Of a DNA stretch of 64,000 bases, positions 1 through 8,372 are shown one piece after another. Within the stretch, counting starts at the first letter, position 1, and each line of letters opens with the position of its first letter. The DNA is from Granulicella mallensis MP5ACTX8. Lineage in GTDB: Bacteria > Acidobacteriota > Terriglobia > Terriglobales > Acidobacteriaceae. The notes below the pieces were generated by a model. That model had not been told where the DNA came from. It saw only the letters and a list, made by a program, of their open reading frames with translations, and did no database searches. Position numbers and translations under genes: made by a program. Where the stretch lies: assembly GCF_000178955.2 (NCBI RefSeq), contig NC_016631.1, positions 1,426,001-1,490,000 on the forward strand, written 5' to 3'.

Positions 1-983
1 GCGTAGAGGAAGCGCAGCCACTTGAGGCCCGGCAGCGGTGCCAGCGCGTCGAGCAGGTCGGCCAGTTCCGGGCGCTTGCCGGTGACGGCATCCTTGGGCA
101 GGTCTTCGCCGTAGCAGGTCGTGTCCTGGCCGATGAGCGTGATCTCGCGAACACCCTGCGCGATGAGCGACTTCGTCTCTGCCACGATGCTGGCGAGGGG
201 GCGCGAACGGAACTTGCCACGCAACTGCGGGATGATGCAGAAGCTGCACGGATGGTCGCAGCCTTCGGCGATCTTGATGTACGCCGAGGCGCGTGGCGTG
301 GTGAGAATGCGCGGCGTCTCGTCCGAGTAGAGGTAGTTCGGCAGGGCAGCGGTCGCGCCGTCCCAGGCCTCGCGCGAGAAGCGGCCGGCCTGTTCGCGGG
401 CATCACCTTCCGGGCGGCTCGACTGCGCGTCGGACGAGATGTTTCGCGTGGCTTCGTGAGCGATTTGTGGCCCGTCGGACTCGGGGCGTGAGTGCTGGTT
501 GACCGACGACGCATGCCGCTCGATCTGCGCGGTCGTCAAGATCGCGAACGGAGAGTTGTTCTCAGCGGGTGTGGGGCGCGAGAGGCCCGCGGCCTCCATG
601 ATCGCTTCCAGCTCACCGGTGCCGACGACAGCGTCGACCTCCGGGATGTTCTTGCGGATCTCATCGCGATAGCGCTCAACCAGGCAGCCGGCGACGATGA
701 GCTTCTGGGCGCGGCCGCCGTTGGCGATCTTGTGTTGCACCATCTCGAGGATGGTGTCGACCGACTCCTGCTTGGCGGAGTCGATGAAGCTGCAGGTGTT
801 GACGACAAGGATCTCGGCGTCTTCGGCCCTGGGGGTGAGCTCCGCTCCGCCACGATGCAGCAGGCCCATCATGACCTCGGAGTCGACGAGGTTCTTGGGG
901 CAGCCGAGCGAGACAAATCCGACCTTGGGGCGGCGGGTCTCGGTTTCAGTGGCTGGGTTTTCGAGGGTGGGGGAGAGGCTCAC
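1..983 (-). CDS. rimO: Ribosomal protein S12 methylthiotransferase RimO (partial, runs off left edge)
   Basis: Radical-SAM enzyme that adds a methylthio group to an aspartate of ribosomal protein S12 in the cytoplasm. The visible 327 codons begin with an N-terminal UPF0004 domain (KVGFVSLGCPKNLVDSE, then NTCSFID and AGCLVERY, which supply the three cysteines of the auxiliary cluster). They continue into the radical-SAM domain with the CDHPCSFC motif near residue 241. The KNLVDSE sequence separates RimO from MiaB. A GTG start at 983 is chosen because it precedes the conserved core by about 20 residues; no clear Shine-Dalgarno is seen. The linker between the two domains (about residues 135-215) is much longer than in E. 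coli RimO. The C-terminal TRAM domain lies outside the window. Confidence 0.93.
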   Translation of the reverse strand, partial: MSLSPTLENPATETETRRPKVGFVSLGCPKNLVDSEVMMGLLHRGGAELTPRAEDAEILVVNTCSFIDSAKQESVDTILEMVQHKIANGGRAQKLIVAGCLVERYRDEIRKNIPEVDAVVGTGELEAIMEAAGLSRPTPAENNSPFAILTTAQIERHASSVNQHSRPESDGPQIAHEATRNISSDAQSSRPEGDAREQAGRFSREAWDGATAALPNYLYSDETPRILTTPRASAYIKIAEGCDHPCSFCIIPQLRGKFRSRPLASIVAETKSLIAQGVREITLIGQDTTCYGEDLPKDAVTGKRPELADLLDALAPLPGLKWLRFLY

Positions 984-1163
984 AACTAACCATTTTAGCA
1001 GGTTTTACGAGGGTTTTGGATATAGACAGCACGCACGCCAAGCCAATGGCGGGAATGTGAAATGGAGGGGGAATGCCAGAGACTGGCACAAAACCAGCAC
1101 CAAAGGTGGGGTGGGCAGACAATATCAACCCGAATCCACCGGAAGGTCTGCTTAATTAGCAGG

Positions 1164-1511
1164 CTATTTCTTTACCGGAGCCGGCATCTTTCGCGATCCT
1201 GCCCAGGCCTTAAGCGCCTTGAGCGCCGGACGAAGAGCCGTCCCATCTTTCGTTAACATGTATTCCACCTTGGGTGGCACCTCCGGATATACCTTGCGGT
1301 GAACCACACCATCTTTTTCCAGATCACGCAATTGCTGAATCAACATCTTCTGAGATATCCCGGACACTGCGCGGAGTAATTCCGAGAACCGTAGTACCGG
1401 TGCACTGAAGAGATGGAAGAGAATGAGGATCTTCCATCGCCCTTCCAGCACTTTGAGCGCTTCTTCCAGTTCCACTGTGGAACATGTTGGCGTGAATATT
1501 TGTTTTTTCAT
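1164..1511 (-). CDS. HxlR-family winged-helix transcriptional regulator
   Basis: A 115-residue protein with the HxlR signature: a cysteine in a short N-terminal arm (CSTVELEEALKVLEGRWK), then a winged helix (FSELLRAVSGISQKMLIQQLRDLEKDGVV) and a wing (PPKVEYMLTKDGTAL). Members are dimeric DNA-binding proteins, and several sense electrophiles or oxidants through the N-terminal cysteine; Cys10 could do so here. It is divergent from the SDR gene at 1652 with a 140-bp shared gap, the usual arrangement for HxlR regulators and their target. Regulation of that oxidoreductase and of itself is inferred from position. Confidence 0.9.
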   Translation of the reverse strand: MKKQIFTPTCSTVELEEALKVLEGRWKILILFHLFSAPVLRFSELLRAVSGISQKMLIQQLRDLEKDGVVHRKVYPEVPPKVEYMLTKDGTALRPALKALKAWAGSRKMPAPVKK

Positions 1512-1651
1512 GGTTACTTATAGGTTAGTATTGCACTTTTTTGTATGTTCTTGCGTGTTATAAACCGAAAAGGTAGCCTTTGTTCAAGGCGGTAAATCAG
1601 CTTCGCGGCAGGAAGAAGCCGGCCTTAATCTAAAGGAAGTAAAGAGGTTTT
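1512..1651. promoter_or_regulatory. Divergent promoter region between HxlR regulator and SDR gene
   Basis: AT-rich 140-bp gap. Right at the regulator start codon two GGTTA direct repeats sit 11 bp apart (1512-1516 and 1523-1527), one helical turn, which suits a dimeric regulator. A TATAAA-like box lies at 1559-1564, but I could not pair it with a well-spaced -35. A purine-rich stretch (AAAGGAAG, AAAGAGG) precedes the SDR ATG. Confidence 0.4.
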
Positions 1652-2500
1652 ATGGCTGTGATAGCAGTAGTCACCGGAGCGAGTCGAGGTGCGGGAAAGG
1701 GCATAGCCATTGCGTTAGGTGAGGCGGGGGCAACCGTATATGTCACCGGACGCAGCATTGCGGACGGCGACTCTCTTTATGGCGGTACAGTAACCGAAAC
1801 CGCTGACCTGATTACTCGGGCTGGGGGCAAGGGCGTTGCCATCGCCCTTGATCACACTGATGACAAAGCAGTCGCGGCGCTATTCGCCCGCGTAAGGGCG
1901 GAGCATGGCCGCCTCGACATCCTGGTCAACAATGCCGCCAATGCGGTCGAAAGCACAACGATGCGCGGCGGCTTCTGGGAAAAGCCGCTGGAGGCGGTCG
2001 ATCTCATTACCGTCGGCTTGCGTTCGCATTTTGTGTCCGCTTATTATGCTGCCCCTCTCTTGATCGCTAACGGTCGCGGCCTTATTGTCCACACTGGCCA
2101 TTATGGTGCTGTCGCCTATTACCACGGCCCCGCCTATGGTGCGCAGAAGGCTGGTGCGGACAAGATGGCAGCCGATTTTGCGAAGGAGTTGCGACCACAT
2201 AACATCGCGGCAGTCTCAATCTGGATGGGCGGCCTCGATACCGAACGCGCGCGCGCCTATCTTGCCAACATGCCCGATGAATTGCGACCGAAGACGAAAC
2301 GGGAATCGCCGCAATTCACTGGAAAGGTGATCGCCGCACTTTATGAGTCCAACCTGAGAATGGAATTATCGGGGCGTGCCTTGATCGGCGCGGAACTGGG
2401 TGCGAAGCTCGGCGTGAGTGACATCGACGGCAGCGCACCGAAGTCCTACCGGTATGAATTAGGCGGACCGCCGGAGTTACACTCGACCCTCACATCCTGA
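1652..2500 (+). CDS. Short-chain dehydrogenase/reductase (SDR), DHRS1-like
   Basis: NAD(P)-dependent oxidoreductase of 282 residues with an N-terminal Rossmann fold: cofactor loop TGASRGAGKG (residues 8-17), NNAAN after beta-4, and the YxxxK pair as YGAQK. Its length, the RGAGKG loop and the WMGGLDTE segment resemble the DHRS1-like branch rather than classical 250-residue SDRs. The residue expected to be the catalytic serine, 13 before the tyrosine, falls in HTGHYG and appears to be Gly or Thr, so activity or mechanism may be altered. The substrate is unknown. It is divergent from an HxlR regulator, which probably controls it. The same frame stays open for 72 codons after the TGA stop. Confidence 0.88.
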   Translation: MAVIAVVTGASRGAGKGIAIALGEAGATVYVTGRSIADGDSLYGGTVTETADLITRAGGKGVAIALDHTDDKAVAALFARVRAEHGRLDILVNNAANAVESTTMRGGFWEKPLEAVDLITVGLRSHFVSAYYAAPLLIANGRGLIVHTGHYGAVAYYHGPAYGAQKAGADKMAADFAKELRPHNIAAVSIWMGGLDTERARAYLANMPDELRPKTKRESPQFTGKVIAALYESNLRMELSGRALIGAELGAKLGVSDIDGSAPKSYRYELGGPPELHSTLTS

Positions 2501-2719
2501 TGCTCATCTTCATACCTGCAGACAAATCCAGGTGGCCGTAAAGTCGGCATCTCGGACAAGTGGTTCCTGTTCCCAAAACAGCCTCGCGGTGATTGTGACT
2601 TTGTGAAACTCGTTTCCAACACAGGCCATGGAATTGCACGGCCTCGAATGTTGGCATATTTCAAGGTGCAAGAGATGAGAGACCAAATCCAAGGCCTTTG
2701 GACCTCATGGGGGTTGTAA
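2501..2719 (+). other. Start-less open frame continuing in frame after the SDR stop
   Basis: After the SDR TGA the same frame is open for 72 codons up to TAA at 2717. It contains a protein-like stretch (KVGISDKWFLFPKQPRGDC ... GHGIARPRMLAYFKVQEM) with no early ATG or GTG and no ribosome-binding site. It may be a decayed gene fragment, a former C-terminal extension of the SDR, or chance. I recognise no family. Confidence 0.25.
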
Positions 2720-2781
2720 TGGACGTCCTTGGTCCAAAGTGCAACGACCGTCCAACTACACTCATCCGCACGAACTTGCGA

Positions 2782-3108
2782 TTACATAATGTGCGGCGGA
2801 ATCGGCGGCAAAGGCACGGGTTTCGGCGCAACGTGGCTGGTGACGATCACCCCGTTGGTCTCAAAATGACTGGTGCGATGGTCGGTGGAGTGCCCTAACA
2901 TCACGGCCTTGCGAAGCATCGCAAGGTGGCGGCGCGAGTTGTCCTCAAAGTGCCTGCTGATCGCGCTGTCGTAATCCACCACGAGCATGTAGGTGGCGGC
3001 ACACTTGGGGCAGTAGATCGGGTCTTCCAGGGTCCGATGGAACGACCCGGGAGGCAGAGGGCCTACCGGGTCGGTACCGGAACGAATCGCAGCAATAATC
3101 AAACTCAC
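2782..3108 (-). CDS. Small hypothetical protein with a CxxC zinc-ribbon-like knuckle
   Basis: A 108-residue protein, family not recognised. The middle holds YCPKCAATYMLVVDYDSA, a single CPxC knuckle. A charged, histidine-rich region follows (SRRHLAMLRKAVMLGHSTDHRTSHFE), and the tail is proline-rich. Only two cysteines are present, so any zinc site would need the histidines or a dimer. It sits just upstream of the M13 peptidase gene on the same strand, 18 bp before the peptidase stop in plus coordinates, so it is downstream of nothing obvious. Coding is supported by its amino-acid texture and lack of a better overlapping frame; function is unknown. Confidence 0.55.
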   Translation of the reverse strand: MSLIIAAIRSGTDPVGPLPPGSFHRTLEDPIYCPKCAATYMLVVDYDSAISRHFEDNSRRHLAMLRKAVMLGHSTDHRTSHFETNGVIVTSHVAPKPVPLPPIPPHIM

Positions 3109-3126
3109 GTATCCAGAATAAGCGAA

Positions 3127-5175
3127 CTACCAGATATGAACCCTATCCGCCGGGGCCAGGTACAGAGACTGGCCGGGTTTTACATCGAACGCGGCGTACC
3201 AGGCATCGAGGTTGCGAACGGTATCGGCGCGGAACTCACCAGGAGAGTGGGGGTCGGTGAGAACCTGCTGACGTAACGCCGCCTCGCGAGCCTTGCCTCC
3301 CTCGCTCTGCGCATAGCCGATGAAGAACTGCTGGTCCCCGGTGAGTCCACCGACAACAGGCGCAGGCTTGCCGTGCAGCGAGGTCTTCCAGGCATCGTAG
3401 GAGGCCGTGATCCCTGCGAGGTCGGCGATGTTCTCACCCAGCGTCTGATGCCCGTTCAGGTGCAGGTCAGGGAAGGGCGCATAGGTGTCGTACTGCTTGG
3501 CGAGCGCCTCGATAGAGGCGTCGAAGTGGGCGCGGTCGGCGTCGGTCCACCAGTTGCGGACCTTGCCCTGGGAGTCGAACGCCGCGCCTTCGCTGTCGAA
3601 GGTATGCGAGATCTCATGCCCGATGACGGTGCCGATGGCGCCGTAGTTCACGGCATCCGGTGCCTTGGGGTCGAAGAACGGCGGTCCAAAGATGGCCGCC
3701 GGGAAGTTGAGGCCATTGTCGAGTGGTAGATTGACGGCGTTGACGGTCTGCGGAGTCATCGTCCACTCCTTGCGGTCGGTGGGTTTGCCGATGCGCGCCA
3801 GAGAGTAGTGATAGTCGAAGAGTGAAGCGCGCCACAGGTTGCCGAAGAGGTCGCCGGGCTCGATGTTGAGGCCCTCGTATGAGCGCCAGTGGTCTGTATA
3901 GCCGATGCTGACCTGCAGCGTGCCGAGCTTGCGCAGGGCCTCTGCCTTGGTGCCGGGCGTCATCCAGGTGAGGTTTTCGAGACGCGCGTGGAAGGTGGTG
4001 AGAAGGTTGTGCACCATCTCTTCGACCTTGGCCTTGTCGGCGGGGGTGAAGTACCGTGCGGCATAGAGCTGGCCGACGGCGTCGCCGAGGACACCGTTGA
4101 CGAGAGCCACGGCCCGCTGCTCGCGAGGGCGCTGCTGCTGTGCCCCGGTAAGGATCTTGCCGGCGAAGTTGAAGCGCTCATCGGCCAGCGAGGTGGAGAT
4201 GGCGACGGAGTACTGCTCGATGAGATGGAAGGCGAGGTAGTCCTTCCAGGTATCGATCGGAGTCGCGGCAACGATCGCGGCCTCTGCGGTCACGGCAGTG
4301 GGCTGCCAGACGATGAAGTCGGGCTGCTGCGCAAGGTCTGCTGCGGTGAAATAGGCGTCCCAGTCGAGGCCCGGCGCGTTCTTTGCGAAGTCCGTCTTCT
4401 GCCAGACGTTGTTGGCCTTGGCGATGTTTTCGTCTTCGGCGAGCGAGAGGTGGTGCTCCGCAATGGAGTGCTCCAGCGCGAGGATGCCTTCGGCACGCTT
4501 GTCGGTATTGTCATAACCTGCGAGCTTCAGCATCGCGGAGATGTGCTGCACGTACTTCTCGCGGATGGTCTTCATGCGTTCGGAATCGGTCAGATAGTAA
4601 GCGCGGTCGGGTAGTTGCAGGCCACCCTGCATCAGGTAGGGCGTGTAGTGATCGGGGTCGTTGAAGCCGGGCGCGATCCAGATGCCGAAGAGGTTGGGCG
4701 TGTGGAAGTTGGTGTTGTTCAGCGCATCGGTGTCAGCACGGAGCGTATGGCCAAGCGCCGCAGCAAGCTCCTTCTGGTTGCCGATGGCTGCGATCTCTTT
4801 GAGGTGCGGCTTGAGCGCGGCCATGCCGTGGGCGTCGATGGCTTGCTCGTCCATATAGGAGGCGTAGAGATCGGCGATCTTGCGCTTCTCGGTGCCCGGC
4901 GCCGCATTGGCCTTGGCTGCCTCCTCGATGATTCCGGCAACGCGCTTGTTGACGACGTCGGCGAGTAGGGAGAAGCCGGACAGGCTGGTGCGGTCGGCGG
5001 GGATCTCGGTCTTGGCTATCCAGGTGCCGTTGGCGTAGCGATAAAAGTTATCGCCGGGCTGCACGGTCTTGTCCATGCTGGAGGCGTGGACGCCGTGAAC
5101 ATCTTGCGCGGAGAGGGTAAGCGCGACAGGTGAGAGCAAGAGGGCGGAGCAACCGAGAAGCAGCACTGATTTCAT
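3127..5175 (-). CDS. Secreted M13-family zinc metallopeptidase (neprilysin/PepO type)
   Basis: Exported zinc endopeptidase of about 682 residues that cleaves oligopeptides. The start at 5175 is preferred because it begins with a signal peptide (MKSVLLLGCSALLLSPVALTLSAQ); a longer in-frame start at 5301 would add an unlikely arginine-rich leader. The N-terminal M13_N domain opens with QPGDNFYRYANGTWI, typical of the family. The catalytic zinc site is HEISH (about residue 520), with the third ligand in ENIADLAG (about residue 581). The C-terminus ends in VHIW, close to the family's usual xVW ending. There is no lipobox, so it is probably periplasmic or secreted. Monocistronic by context. Confidence 0.93.
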   Translation of the reverse strand: MKSVLLLGCSALLLSPVALTLSAQDVHGVHASSMDKTVQPGDNFYRYANGTWIAKTEIPADRTSLSGFSLLADVVNKRVAGIIEEAAKANAAPGTEKRKIADLYASYMDEQAIDAHGMAALKPHLKEIAAIGNQKELAAALGHTLRADTDALNNTNFHTPNLFGIWIAPGFNDPDHYTPYLMQGGLQLPDRAYYLTDSERMKTIREKYVQHISAMLKLAGYDNTDKRAEGILALEHSIAEHHLSLAEDENIAKANNVWQKTDFAKNAPGLDWDAYFTAADLAQQPDFIVWQPTAVTAEAAIVAATPIDTWKDYLAFHLIEQYSVAISTSLADERFNFAGKILTGAQQQRPREQRAVALVNGVLGDAVGQLYAARYFTPADKAKVEEMVHNLLTTFHARLENLTWMTPGTKAEALRKLGTLQVSIGYTDHWRSYEGLNIEPGDLFGNLWRASLFDYHYSLARIGKPTDRKEWTMTPQTVNAVNLPLDNGLNFPAAIFGPPFFDPKAPDAVNYGAIGTVIGHEISHTFDSEGAAFDSQGKVRNWWTDADRAHFDASIEALAKQYDTYAPFPDLHLNGHQTLGENIADLAGITASYDAWKTSLHGKPAPVVGGLTGDQQFFIGYAQSEGGKAREAALRQQVLTDPHSPGEFRADTVRNLDAWYAAFDVKPGQSLYLAPADRVHIW

Positions 5176-5288
5176 GGGGAGGATTTTACAGGGTGTGAGG
5201 GTAGATAGGCCCCTCCGGTGCCTGGACCTGTTGCCTAGGTGAAAGAGGACGCGAGGAGCGGCAACCAGAGCGTCTATGCTGAGAGGAC

Positions 5289-7088
5289 ATGACGCAGGCA
5301 ATCAGCGAAGAGTACGAGAGACGGCGGGCAGCATCAGCGGGCGAGTATGCCCGCGAGACAGAAAAAGGCGCGAGGTTCACCCTTTTTGCCTTCGTTGCCC
5401 TGGTGTTCTGCGCGTATTTCCTATGGAGCGCCATTCGTACGAGCGGAAGTCTTTGGCTGGTGGCAGCGGCCGCAGGGTTTTGCTCGGTGGCAACGGTTCT
5501 TTCGCTGCGTACGAGAAGGTCTTCAGAACGCGCATCCCGCCTTTCGGCGTTGTATGAGGAGGGGATGGGACGTGTGAATGGGGAAGCGCCACAGTCTGGG
5601 TTTACCGGCGAGAGCTTCGCGGAGGCCGGGCATCTGTATGAGCGCGATCTCAATGTCCTGGGCAAGGATTCTCTGTTTGGCATGCTCGCGACCACGCGAA
5701 CGATGGTGGGACAGCGAGCCCTGGCGCGAATGCTGTTGCGCCCGGCAGAGGCTCATACCGTAAGGCAGCGGCAGGCTGCGGTGCAGGAGCTTGCTCCACA
5801 GCTCGATCTGCGGGAACGGGTGGCGCTGCTGGGTCGCTGGGCCTTTGAGGAGTTGCCCGCCGAGAGCTTTGAAGTCTGGCTGGACGCAGAACGCAGCAAC
5901 TTTCCGAGATGGGTGCGCAGCGTGCTCCTGTTGCTGACGTTTGCATGGGCTACGGCGATTGCGGCAGGCCTGATCGCGCACGTTGAGATTAGCTTTCTGG
6001 TACGAAATGTCGTGGCCCTGCTGGGACTGCAAAACGCGCTCTGTCTCTGGCTGCGGCCGAGGGTGCACCTTGAGCTTGAGGCGACGAAGAAACTGGGTAG
6101 CCAGATTGCCGTCCTTCGCGAGGGGCTGCGGCTGATGCGCAACTCGAACTTTGCGGCTGAGCGGCTGGTTGCGTTGCAGCGCGGCATCGAGGATGAGGAT
6201 CGCGCCCTGGCGCAGTTGCAGCGCCATCTGGTGCTGGTGGAGCAACGCGCTACGGATTGGTTCTATGTTCCCAGTCTGCTGATCGGTGCCGGTACGCATG
6301 CGGCGCTCTCACTCGACCGTTGGAAGCAGCGTTTCGCGGAGCCGATGCGGAACTGGCTCGATGCCTGGGCCGAGTTCGAGGCCTTGTTGGCGCTGGCGAC
6401 GTATACGGCCGAGCATGCGGAGAATGTCTATCCCGAGGTTGTGGACGAGGGGCAGACGAAGACCGCGCTCTTCGAGGCGGAGGCCATGACGCATCCGTTG
6501 CTGCTACGTAGCGAGGCAGTGGCCAACGATGTATCGCTGGGGAACGGAGTGCAGTTTCTGCTCATCTCCGGCTCGAACATGGCGGGCAAATCGACCCTGC
6601 TGCGAACCATCGGCGCGAACGCGGTGCTCGCGCTTGCGGGGGTTCCTGTGCCGGTAAAAAGGATGAAGCTATCCGTAGTTCACCTGGGTGCTTCACTAGC
6701 TCTTACGGACTCGCTGGCGGAAGGGAAGTCGAAGTTCCTGGCCGAGGTGGAACGCCTTCGCGATGTGCTCGCGCTGGCCAGGGCGAATCCTGCGTCGAGC
6801 CTGTTTCTGATCGACGAGATCTTCAGCGGAACGAACTCACTGGACCGCCGGGCGGCGGCTAAGGCTGTGCTGCGTGGGCTGGTTGCCACGGGAGCTGTGG
6901 GAGCGCTCTCCACGCACGATCTTGCGCTGGCGGAACTGGCAGAGAAGCCGGAGCTGCACGGAAGCAACGTGCACATGGCCAGTCCCGATGAAGCCGATCC
7001 TCTGGGCTTCGACTACCTGCTCAAGCCAGGGATCAATCGTACGACCAACGCGCTGGCGATCGTGCGATTACTCGGGCTGGACAGCTAA
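5289..7088 (+). CDS. Membrane-anchored MutS-like ATPase (MutS domain V protein)
   Basis: A 599-residue protein whose C-terminal third is a MutS-type ATPase: Walker A SGSNMAGKST near residue 426, Walker B SLFLIDEIFSGTNS near residue 505, and the downstream STHDL histidine loop. No mismatch-recognition domain I precedes it. Instead the N-terminus has two hydrophobic segments (about residues 30-49 and 54-73), and another hydrophobic stretch spans 211-255, so the protein is probably membrane-bound. A helical lever-like region (about 80-200 and 260-400) connects them. It belongs to the MutS-related group outside classical MutS1/MutS2. Its role is unknown; canonical mismatch repair is unlikely without domain I. 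It is divergent from the M13 peptidase. Confidence 0.85.
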   Translation: MTQAISEEYERRRAASAGEYARETEKGARFTLFAFVALVFCAYFLWSAIRTSGSLWLVAAAAGFCSVATVLSLRTRRSSERASRLSALYEEGMGRVNGEAPQSGFTGESFAEAGHLYERDLNVLGKDSLFGMLATTRTMVGQRALARMLLRPAEAHTVRQRQAAVQELAPQLDLRERVALLGRWAFEELPAESFEVWLDAERSNFPRWVRSVLLLLTFAWATAIAAGLIAHVEISFLVRNVVALLGLQNALCLWLRPRVHLELEATKKLGSQIAVLREGLRLMRNSNFAAERLVALQRGIEDEDRALAQLQRHLVLVEQRATDWFYVPSLLIGAGTHAALSLDRWKQRFAEPMRNWLDAWAEFEALLALATYTAEHAENVYPEVVDEGQTKTALFEAEAMTHPLLLRSEAVANDVSLGNGVQFLLISGSNMAGKSTLLRTIGANAVLALAGVPVPVKRMKLSVVHLGASLALTDSLAEGKSKFLAEVERLRDVLALARANPASSLFLIDEIFSGTNSLDRRAAAKAVLRGLVATGAVGALSTHDLALAELAEKPELHGSNVHMASPDEADPLGFDYLLKPGINRTTNALAIVRLLGLDS

Positions 7089-7120
7089 AATTCCCAGCGC
7101 AGTTAGAACTCCCAGCGCAG
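7085..7120. repeat. 18-bp tandem duplication of the fabH 3' end
   Basis: Two adjacent 18-bp units, 7085-7102 and 7103-7120, match at about 15 of 18 positions. On the minus strand each encodes L-R-W-E-F-stop, so the last codons and stop of fabH are present twice in tandem between the convergent MutS-like and fabH genes. Confidence 0.7.
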
Positions 7121-8119
7121 CAGGGTAGCGCCTACCGTGAAGCCCGCGCCGACGCTAGCCAACAGCACGAGGTCGCCCTTCTTGAGGCGGTTCTCTTCGA
7201 GGGCCGTATTCATCGCCAGGGGAATCGTTCCGGCGGTCGTATTGCCGAAGCGGTCGATGTTGATGATGACGCGATCTTCCGGTAGTTGGAGCCGCTCCGC
7301 TGTGGAGAGGATGATGCGCTTGTTGGCCTGGTGCGGAATGAAGCAGTCGAGGTCGGAACCTGTGATGCCGTTCCGTCCGAGAATTGTCTCAGCGGCTTCG
7401 GCCATCTTGCGCACGGCGAACTTGTAGACGGCCTGGCCGTCCTGATGGACGAAGTGCTGCTTCTTGTCGACGGTCTCGTGGCTGGCGGGCAGGAGGCTGC
7501 CGCCGGCGGGCATGTTGAGGCTGACAGCACCGGAGCCGTCGATCTCATGCCAGAAGTCGATGAGGCCGATCTCCCCTTCTTCGCAGGGCTCGATCAGGAC
7601 GGCGCCCGCGCCGTCGCCGAAGATGACGCAGGTGGTGCGGTCGGTGTAGTCGATGATGGAGCTCATCACGTCGGCGCCGATGACCATGACTTTCTTATGT
7701 GCGCCGCTCTCGATGAGCTTGGCGCCTACCTGCAGAGCGTAAGGGAAGCCGGAGCAGGCGGCGGAGAGGTCGAAGCCCCAGGCGCCCTTGGCCCCGATCT
7801 TGTCCTGCACCAGGCAGGCGGCGGAGGGGAAGAGCATGTCCGGGGTTACCGTGGCGACGATGATGGTGTCGAGGTCGCTGGCTTCGATGCCACGCTTGGC
7901 CAGGCAGCGACGGGCTGCTTCGGCGGCAAGATCGCTGGTGCCGGTGCCCTTATCGACGATGTGGCGCTCACGGATGCCGGTGCGTTCGGTAATCCACTGA
8001 TCGTTGGTGGCGACCATCCTTTCCAGGTCCGCATTGGTCAGCAGACGAGGTGGAACGTAGGTTCCTATGGCAGATATTTTGGCACGCACACTGTTCCGGG
8101 GTTTCAACGTCAGGGTCAA
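7103..8119 (-). CDS. fabH: Beta-ketoacyl-ACP synthase III (FabH)
   Basis: Cytoplasmic condensing enzyme that starts fatty acid synthesis by joining an acyl-CoA primer to malonyl-ACP. The 338-residue protein carries the full catalytic triad: Cys122 in DLSAACSGF, His263 in FIPHQANKR and Asn293 in [20 protein letters not shown] near residue 42 is the usual FabH N-terminal signature. The start gives a leader of about 13 residues before the conserved core. It stands alone rather than in a fab operon. The SRP RNA gene lies upstream on the same strand, so the RNA is transcribed toward it with a gap of about 130 bp. Confidence 0.95.
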   Translation of the reverse strand: MTLTLKPRNSVRAKISAIGTYVPPRLLTNADLERMVATNDQWITERTGIRERHIVDKGTGTSDLAAEAARRCLAKRGIEASDLDTIIVATVTPDMLFPSAACLVQDKIGAKGAWGFDLSAACSGFPYALQVGAKLIESGAHKKVMVIGADVMSSIIDYTDRTTCVIFGDGAGAVLIEPCEEGEIGLIDFWHEIDGSGAVSLNMPAGGSLLPASHETVDKKQHFVHQDGQAVYKFAVRKMAEAAETILGRNGITGSDLDCFIPHQANKRIILSTAERLQLPEDRVIINIDRFGNTTAGTIPLAMNTALEENRLKKGDLVLLASVGAGFTVGATLLRWEF

Positions 8120-8246
8120 ACTCAGATCCTCCGAGGCAATAAGCCCATAAGGAGCATCTTACCGTGCCTGGAGCACGCGATCATAAAAGTGGAGTAAAAG
8201 TCTGTGGAATCAGTAGTTTGCGGGAATGTGCCGAGAGGAAGAAAAT

Positions 8247-8343
8247 GTACCGGGTTTCCCTACTGCGCCCGTATCGACCCGTTACCGTTGCTTCCTTCCG
8301 GACCTGGCGGGGTTGGCGGGAATACGTCGCGTAGGACCCGGCA
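8247..8343 (-). ncRNA. ffs: Signal recognition particle RNA (bacterial small, 4.5S type)
   Basis: Read on the minus strand, the element contains GGTCCGGAAGGAAGCA, the nearly invariant SRP RNA apical domain with the GGAA tetraloop and the Ffh-binding asymmetric loops. Flanking sequences pair into one long hairpin: GCCGGGT at the 5' end with ACCCGGT at the 3' end. The length is about 97 nt, as expected for the small bacterial form. It partners with Ffh for co-translational membrane targeting. End positions are estimated from stem pairing. Confidence 0.93.
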
Positions 8344-8372
8344 CAAGAGCTAGTTTACCACCGGATTCCACA

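Noticed and set aside
2446-2692. Minus-strand short frames downstream of the SDR
   Set aside because: Overlap each other and the SDR end, with unbiased composition.
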